Positions 60,561 through 64,000 of a DNA stretch of 64,000 nucleotides are shown here, one piece after another (the first letter of the stretch is position 1; each line of letters starts with the position of its first letter). The translations under genes were made by a program, and so were the position numbers. This DNA comes from Arthrobacter sp. MAHUQ-56. GTDB lineage: Bacteria; Actinomycetota; Actinomycetes; Actinomycetales; Micrococcaceae. The notes under the pieces were generated by a model. It was not told the DNA's origin. It saw nothing but the letters and a program-made list of their open reading frames with translations, and did no database searches. Where the stretch lies: positions 838,265 through 902,264 of the forward strand of contig NZ_JAIFZQ010000020.1 of the NCBI RefSeq assembly GCF_019710585.1, written 5' to 3'.

Positions 60561-60588
60561 AGTCACTACGAGAAAGTAGACTGAGAAC

Positions 60589-62004
60589 ATGGGAAGCACG
60601 GGCAGCGCCTCGGCGGCCATTTACTGCCGCATTTCGAAGGACCGCGAAGGCGCCGGGCTCGGCGTGCAGCGCCAGGAACAGGACTGCCGCGAACTTGCCG
60701 CATCCCTCGGCTGGACGGTTACACAAGTCTTCACCGATAACGACATCTCCGCATATTCGGGCAAGCGCCGGCCCGAGTACGAAAGCCTCCTGGAACACAT
60801 GCGCGCTGGACGAATCAACGGCGTCCTAACCTGGCACACTGACCGACTCCACAGGTCCCCCCGTGAACTGGAAAGCTACATCGACGCATCCGAAAAACAC
60901 GGCGTCGTTACACAGACAGTCAAAGCCGGGGAAATAGACCTCTCCACCCCTTCCGGTCGCGCCGTGGCGCGCACCCTTGGAGCATGGGCGCGTTACGAGT
61001 CCGAGCATAAGAGCGACCGCATCACCCGCAAGAAATTGCAGCTTGCCCAAGACGGCGCATTCAGCGGGGGCCCCGTGCCCTTCGGCTGGCGAATCATCGA
61101 CGGCGTGCCAGTCATCCAAGAAACGGAAGCGGCGGAAATCCGAAACGCCGTACGCGGTTTCCTGGCCGGCCGAAGCATTGGTTTCATCGTCAAAGACCTC
61201 AATAGCCGGGGAATCCCCACCCGGCGGGGCCAGAAATGGACCAGCACTGCGGTTCGAAACATGCTCATGCGCCCCACCAACGCGGGACTCTCCGCCTACC
61301 GCGGCGATATCGTGGGACCGTCCGTCTTTCCGGCAATCATCACGGAAGATGAATGGCGGGCAGCGTCCAGTACTCTGAAGAACCCATCACGTCTCACGCA
61401 GAACGGCAACAAGGTGCGTCATCTACTGGCAGGGCTCATGCTTTGCGGCAAGTGCGGGAGCGCCATGCAGACTTCAAGCCGCAGCAGCAAACAGGGGAGC
61501 GTGCACTACTACAAGTGCAAAACCACAGGAGGGGGCCACGCGTTCCAAACAGCCGCGCCCGTGGAGGAGTACGTCGCAGGGTTGGTGGTAGCCATTCTGA
61601 GCCACCCGGAGAACGCGGAAGGGCTCACAGTACGCCGTGAAGCAGACGACGCCGCAGAACTGCGCCAGAAGGCCGTTACGTTGCGGGCCCGCCTGGATGA
61701 AGCAGCCAACAGCTTCGCTGATGGCGACATAACGGCCAAGCAGATGGGCATCATTACGGCCAAGGTAAACAAGGATCTTGAAGTAGTCGAGCAGCAGTTA
61801 GCCACCCTCCGTACTGGAAATATCTTGGCTGGCCGCAGTGGCTCACCAGAGGCCGTGCAGTCATGGTGGGATGGCGCTGGCATAGAAGACCGTCGGGCAG
61901 TTATCGACGCGCTAATGACTATCTACGTGGATCCAGTAGGTACGTCAGCCCCGCGCAAATTCGACCCGACGCGCATCCGCGCCGTGCCCAAAGGGCAGGA
62001 TTAG
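60589..62004 (+). CDS. int: Large serine integrase
   Basis: 471-residue site-specific recombinase. N-terminal resolvase domain (~8-150) with catalytic Ser16 in AAIYCRISKDREG, DRLHRSPRELE (conserved arginines) and GRAVARTLGAWARYESEHKSDR. The recombinase domain (~160-270) has PFGWRI and LNSRGIPTRRGQKW. A zinc ribbon follows at 286-310 (CGKCGSAM, then YYKC) and a coiled coil at ~345-400. It catalyses directional attP x attB integration; excision usually needs a separate directionality factor. TAGACT at 60577-60582 lies seven bases before the ATG and no ribosome site precedes it, so the transcript may be leaderless and would be switched on only after circularisation or integration brings its own promoter. 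Confidence 0.95.
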   Translation: MGSTGSASAAIYCRISKDREGAGLGVQRQEQDCRELAASLGWTVTQVFTDNDISAYSGKRRPEYESLLEHMRAGRINGVLTWHTDRLHRSPRELESYIDASEKHGVVTQTVKAGEIDLSTPSGRAVARTLGAWARYESEHKSDRITRKKLQLAQDGAFSGGPVPFGWRIIDGVPVIQETEAAEIRNAVRGFLAGRSIGFIVKDLNSRGIPTRRGQKWTSTAVRNMLMRPTNAGLSAYRGDIVGPSVFPAIITEDEWRAASSTLKNPSRLTQNGNKVRHLLAGLMLCGKCGSAMQTSSRSSKQGSVHYYKCKTTGGGHAFQTAAPVEEYVAGLVVAILSHPENAEGLTVRREADDAAELRQKAVTLRARLDEAANSFADGDITAKQMGIITAKVNKDLEVVEQQLATLRTGNILAGRSGSPEAVQSWWDGAGIEDRRAVIDALMTIYVDPVGTSAPRKFDPTRIRAVPKGQD

Positions 62005-62086
62005 CAGGGACAGGTAATGACACAGTTGTAATTTGCCTGCCATATGCTATAGCGTGGCAATGCGTAGGGAGCAGTGGCTCTAAATT

Positions 62087-62112
62087 CAAAGTCCGTCGTC
62101 TGACGGCAGGCC
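62087..62112 (+). repeat. Hairpin motif, copy 1
   Basis: 26-nt motif sharing 23 positions with the copy at 62481-62506. Its centre is CCGTC-GTCT-GACGG, a 5-bp hairpin. A further similarity extends ~15 bases to the right (GGGCCGCAGAAG here). Confidence 0.6.
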
Positions 62113-62244
62113 TCTGGGCCGCAGAAGATTCACTGTTCCATGTCCTACTGGCTTATCAGCCGGGGGTAATCCGTTCGTGGCCCGTGTGCCCGACGCAGAC
62201 AAGCTGGTAGTTATTCGCACCCTCTACGGTTCTAAATTACGTGC

Positions 62245-62274
62245 TTGTCATTCAGTGTCCGCATCCGGTAAAGT
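62245..62274 (+). promoter_or_regulatory. Promoter-like site upstream of candidate ncRNA
   Basis: TTGTCA (62245-62250), 18-bp spacer, TAAAGT (62269-62274). The -10 region lies between inverted ATCCGG/CCGGAT arms (62263-62268 and ~62286-62291), a possible operator. Confidence 0.45.
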
Positions 62275-62480
62275 GTGTCATGTCTCCGGATAGCTGTACC
62301 CGGATACAAATACCCCGGTGTAGTTGGCTCGGGAGAACGCAGTACCACCCTTGGGTCCGTCCCTAGGAGAAGCAGTAACCGGACTGGTCTACGATCAGCC
62401 GGCCCCGACTAGAGGTTCGCCACTAGCGGCCCGACCTGAGATTCGCTCACAGGCGTGGAGACCAAGGGGATAACTGCTTG

Positions 62481-62506
62481 CAAAGTCCGTTGCTTGACGG
62501 CAGGCC
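62481..62506 (+). repeat. Hairpin motif, copy 2
   Basis: Differs from copy 1 at three positions; the central stem CCGTT...GACGG keeps pairing with one G-T. Followed by AAGCCGTAGCGAAG, similar to the right flank of copy 1. Confidence 0.6.
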
Positions 62507-62536
62507 CACCAAGCCGTAGCGAAGTAGTACCGCCGC

Positions 62537-62561
62537 GCCCTGATTCGTTCAGGGCTTTTTT
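62537..62561 (+). terminator. Intrinsic terminator
   Basis: 7-bp stem GCCCTGA/TCAGGGC, loop TTCGT, and TTTTTT at 62556-62561. The clearest Rho-independent terminator in the window. Confidence 0.9.
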
Positions 62562-62672
62562 ATTGCCCAAAACTGTTGCCTAAACCGATCACGTCACGTG
62601 GTCGGTTTTTCTGTTTAAACCCCTCGAAGGCCCTGGATAACTCCGGGGCCTCTTCCATTTAAGGAGAAAGCC

Positions 62673-62861
62673 ATGGATGCAGCCGCCCCCGAGCTCGCGA
62701 ATCTGACCGACGCGGGCAAGCGCTACAAGTGCAGCCCGCGCACCATTCGGCGAATGATCGACCGCGGCGACCTAACCGCCTACCGCGTGGGCCCGAAACT
62801 CCTGCGCATCGACATCCGGGAAGCTGACCGCGTATTCACCGCCGCCGCAGATGAACGCTGA
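62673..62861 (+). CDS. Excisionase-like helix-turn-helix protein
   Basis: 62 residues: NLTDAGKRYKCSPRTIRRMIDRGDLTAYRVGPKLLRIDIREADRV is a MerR/excisionase-type winged HTH. In serine-integrase elements such proteins are candidates for recombination directionality factor or repressor, though many known RDFs are unrelated. ATG 62673 follows AAGGAG six bases upstream. It overlaps the next tiny gene by 11 bases, and the set of four genes through 64000 looks like one operon. A short inverted repeat ACGTCACGTG near 62590 lies in its leader. Confidence 0.85.
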   Translation: MDAAAPELANLTDAGKRYKCSPRTIRRMIDRGDLTAYRVGPKLLRIDIREADRVFTAAADER

Positions 62862-62961
62862 AACCCGCGCCCACATCCAGCAGGTAGCCGAAGCGTGGCC
62901 GAAGCTAACCCGCGAACAAATCGACCGCGTGACCACCATCATGCAAGGACAGGATGCCTAA
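62851..62961 (+). CDS. Tiny 36-residue protein
   Basis: ATG 62851 to TAA 62959-62961, overlapping the excisionase-like gene by 11 bases. Sequence starts MNAETRAHIQQVAEAWPKLT and continues with REQIDRVTTIM, predicted as two amphipathic helices. Short proteins of this kind, with EAWPxLTxEQ-like segments, are common in actinobacterial phage and satellite operons; function unknown. Confidence 0.6.
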   Translation: MNAETRAHIQQVAEAWPKLTREQIDRVTTIMQGQDA

Positions 62962-62964
62962 GAC

Positions 62965-63177
62965 GTGACCGACAAAAGCAAACGCCCGGCGGGCGGCCGG
63001 GCGAATGAAATCTCTGGGGGAGATTACAACCAGTATAAGGCCGCATCGTGCCTCTACTGCTGCACTGGCCCGTTCATCAGCACGGCTACTTGGTCTCTTT
63101 GGGAACTGCGCCGCTACCGCCTCGAAACGGAAACCCCGGGCAGGTTCGGCACCTACAGCAAGGAGGATGCCAAGTGA
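62965..63177 (+). CDS. Small protein of unknown function in the element operon
   Basis: 70 residues from GTG 62965, three bases after the previous stop. Contains a CLYCC cysteine cluster and a basic C-terminus ending YSKEDAK. Not recognised. Its stop overlaps the next gene's start (GTGA), supporting real translation as part of the operon. Confidence 0.55.
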   Translation: MTDKSKRPAGGRANEISGGDYNQYKAASCLYCCTGPFISTATWSLWELRRYRLETETPGRFGTYSKEDAK

Positions 63178-64000
63178 CCTACGACCCCACCGCACCGGAC
63201 CCCCTAGACGCTGCATTCAGCGCCGACTGGCTCACGCGGCAAGAACTCCCATCAGTTGAGTACGTCGTTCCCGGCGTCATCCCCGAAGGCCTCACCCTGC
63301 TTGTGGCCCCGCCCAAGATTGGCAAGTCCTGGATGGTGCTCGGCTTGGGAGTGTCAGCCGCCACCGGGGGGAAAGCCTTTGGATCCGTACAGGTATCCCC
63401 GCGCCCCGTGCTCTACCTCGCACTGGAAGACGGCGCCAGGCGTCTCCAGTCACGGCTCCGCACCATCGGCGTAACCGTTGGCCCCCACGGCCTCTATTTC
63501 ATGACAGAGGTTCCCGCCGGCCCTATTGCCACCATCGCCGCTTTCCTGGAGCGTCACGCCGAACGTAAGCCGCTGGTTATCCTCGACACCCTCGGCAAGG
63601 TCCGGGGCACCTACGGCGGGAACGACGCTTATGGAAACGACTACAGCCAGATGTCAGCGCTGAAGAATCTCGTGGACGCCGTGCCGGGATCCTCCCTAAT
63701 AGTCGTGCACCACACCAACAAGGGCGACAAATCCGACTTCCTAGACAGTGTTTCAGGCACGCAAGGACTCGCCGGCGCCGCTGACAGTATCCTCCTGATA
63801 CGCCGCGACAGGCAGAACGAAAGCTCTACCCTGCACGTGACCTCGCGTGACGCCATGGAAGGCCAGTACGCCCTAACCCTCACGGAGGGAAAGTGGACCC
63901 TGGAAGGCTCCAGCCTCCGCCAAGCCGCCGAAGCGGTCCGACTCAGGGAAGTTACCGAAGGCGTCGGGGATGACATGGGCGAACTCGTTGCCTTGGTCAG
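63174..64000 (+). CDS. RepA-like/RecA-fold P-loop ATPase, C-terminus outside window
   Basis: 275 codons seen from GTG 63174, with an excellent AAGGAGG seven bases upstream. Opens with VVPGVIPEGLTLLVAPPKIGKSW, a Walker A loop (PPKIGKS) near residue 47, then PRPVLYLALEDGARRLQSRL and the Walker B strand PLVILDTLGKVRG, and IVVHHTNKGDKSDFLDSVSGTQGLAGAADSILLI. This is the AAA_25/RepA helicase-like family found in plasmids, satellites and phages, where it takes part in replication. A primase domain may follow off the edge. Confidence 0.88.
   Translation, partial: MTYDPTAPDPLDAAFSADWLTRQELPSVEYVVPGVIPEGLTLLVAPPKIGKSWMVLGLGVSAATGGKAFGSVQVSPRPVLYLALEDGARRLQSRLRTIGVTVGPHGLYFMTEVPAGPIATIAAFLERHAERKPLVILDTLGKVRGTYGGNDAYGNDYSQMSALKNLVDAVPGSSLIVVHHTNKGDKSDFLDSVSGTQGLAGAADSILLIRRDRQNESSTLHVTSRDAMEGQYALTLTEGKWTLEGSSLRQAAEAVRLREVTEGVGDDMGELVALV

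Larger units (their letters stand above)
62281..62561 (+). ncRNA. Candidate structured non-coding RNA in the mobile element
   Basis: About 280 nt with no plausible reading frame, between a promoter-like site and a textbook terminator, and separated from both neighbours' coding sequences. Several internal inverted repeats are visible (GGTCCGTCCCTAGGAG region; TAGAGGTTCGCCACTAGC with arms TAG/CTA; hairpin motif copy 2). It could be a regulatory RNA of the integrase/excisionase switch, an antisense RNA or an RNA partner of a protein encoded further right. Existence as a transcript is inferred. Confidence 0.45.
60545..64000 (+). mobile_element. Left end of an integrated element (serine integrase, excisionase, RepA-like ATPase)
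   Basis: Starts at the cpaF break and extends past the window. The gene order integrase, non-coding RNA region, small HTH/excisionase, tiny ORFs and RepA-like ATPase, all on one strand, resembles phage satellites and small integrative plasmids of actinobacteria. No structural phage genes are in view, so prophage, satellite and integrative plasmid remain possible. Confidence 0.82.

Noticed and set aside
60551..60829. C-terminal continuation of the cpaF frame as a genuine fusion
   Set aside because: It runs out of frame over the start of the integrase gene and is Arg/Ala-rich noise; the true cpaF end must lie beyond the element.
62330..62470. tRNA-like stretch (GTTGGCTCGGGAGAAC and GGTTCGCC)
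   Set aside because: No consistent acceptor stem, D-arm and T-arm spacing could be drawn; treated as part of the candidate ncRNA.

Overview
The window is high-GC actinobacterial chromosome, most likely from the Micrococcaceae (Arthrobacter or Pseudarthrobacter type). The evidence is the order mtrA-mtrB-lpqB-comF-hpf-secA, which matches Mycobacterium tuberculosis Rv3246c to Rv3240c, followed by an Rv3235-family protein, a very large NAD-glutamate dehydrogenase, a PdtaS-type kinase and WhiB1. This is a judgement from recognised protein families; no search was run.

Region 1 (1-23.3 kb) is conserved housekeeping chromosome. It holds a partial membrane protein running off the left edge, the MtrAB-LpqB envelope system, a ComF-like phosphoribosyltransferase, long-form HPF, an AlkX/YcaQ-type DNA glycosylase, SecA, an Rv3235-family protein, a LysM membrane protein, a BldC-like regulator, a SAF-domain/CpaE-like pair, NAD-GDH, PdtaS, WhiB1 and a small membrane protein. 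Region 2 (23.3-27.3 kb) is a lone FHA-FtsK/SpoIIIE ATPase with three ATPase-like modules, EssC/EccC-like.

Region 3 (27.5-53.8 kb) is a mosaic surface-polysaccharide locus. A first operon couples UDP-galactopyranose mutase, a two-gene ABC exporter, a GT4 glycosyltransferase and a GlfT1-like GT2, which points to a galactofuranose-containing glycan exported by an ABC transporter. Next come an acyltransferase, then a minus-strand operon (GT2, NDP-sugar epimerase-like, a large polytopic protein, GtrA, GT2), two more large polytopic proteins on the plus strand, and the dTDP-rhamnose genes (rmlB with an rmlC-rmlD fusion, divergent from rmlA). Decayed transposases of five families (ISL3, IS30, IS481, IS1249-like, IS3) sit between these blocks, as expected of a locus built by cassette exchange.

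Region 4 (53.8-59.3 kb) encodes two large secreted proteins: a GH25 muramidase with a repetitive tail, and a propeller-like protein with three C-terminal repeats of about 120 residues.

Region 5 (59.5-64 kb) is the left end of an integrated mobile element. A cpaF/tadA-type secretion ATPase gene is cut after its ATPase core, and a large serine integrase gene begins about 40 bases past the break. It is followed by a 670-base non-coding stretch with a promoter-like site, a candidate 280-nt RNA, a strong terminator and a duplicated hairpin motif. Then comes a tightly packed operon: an excisionase-like HTH protein, two tiny proteins and a RepA-like P-loop ATPase that runs off the right edge. This element is the most interesting part of the window.
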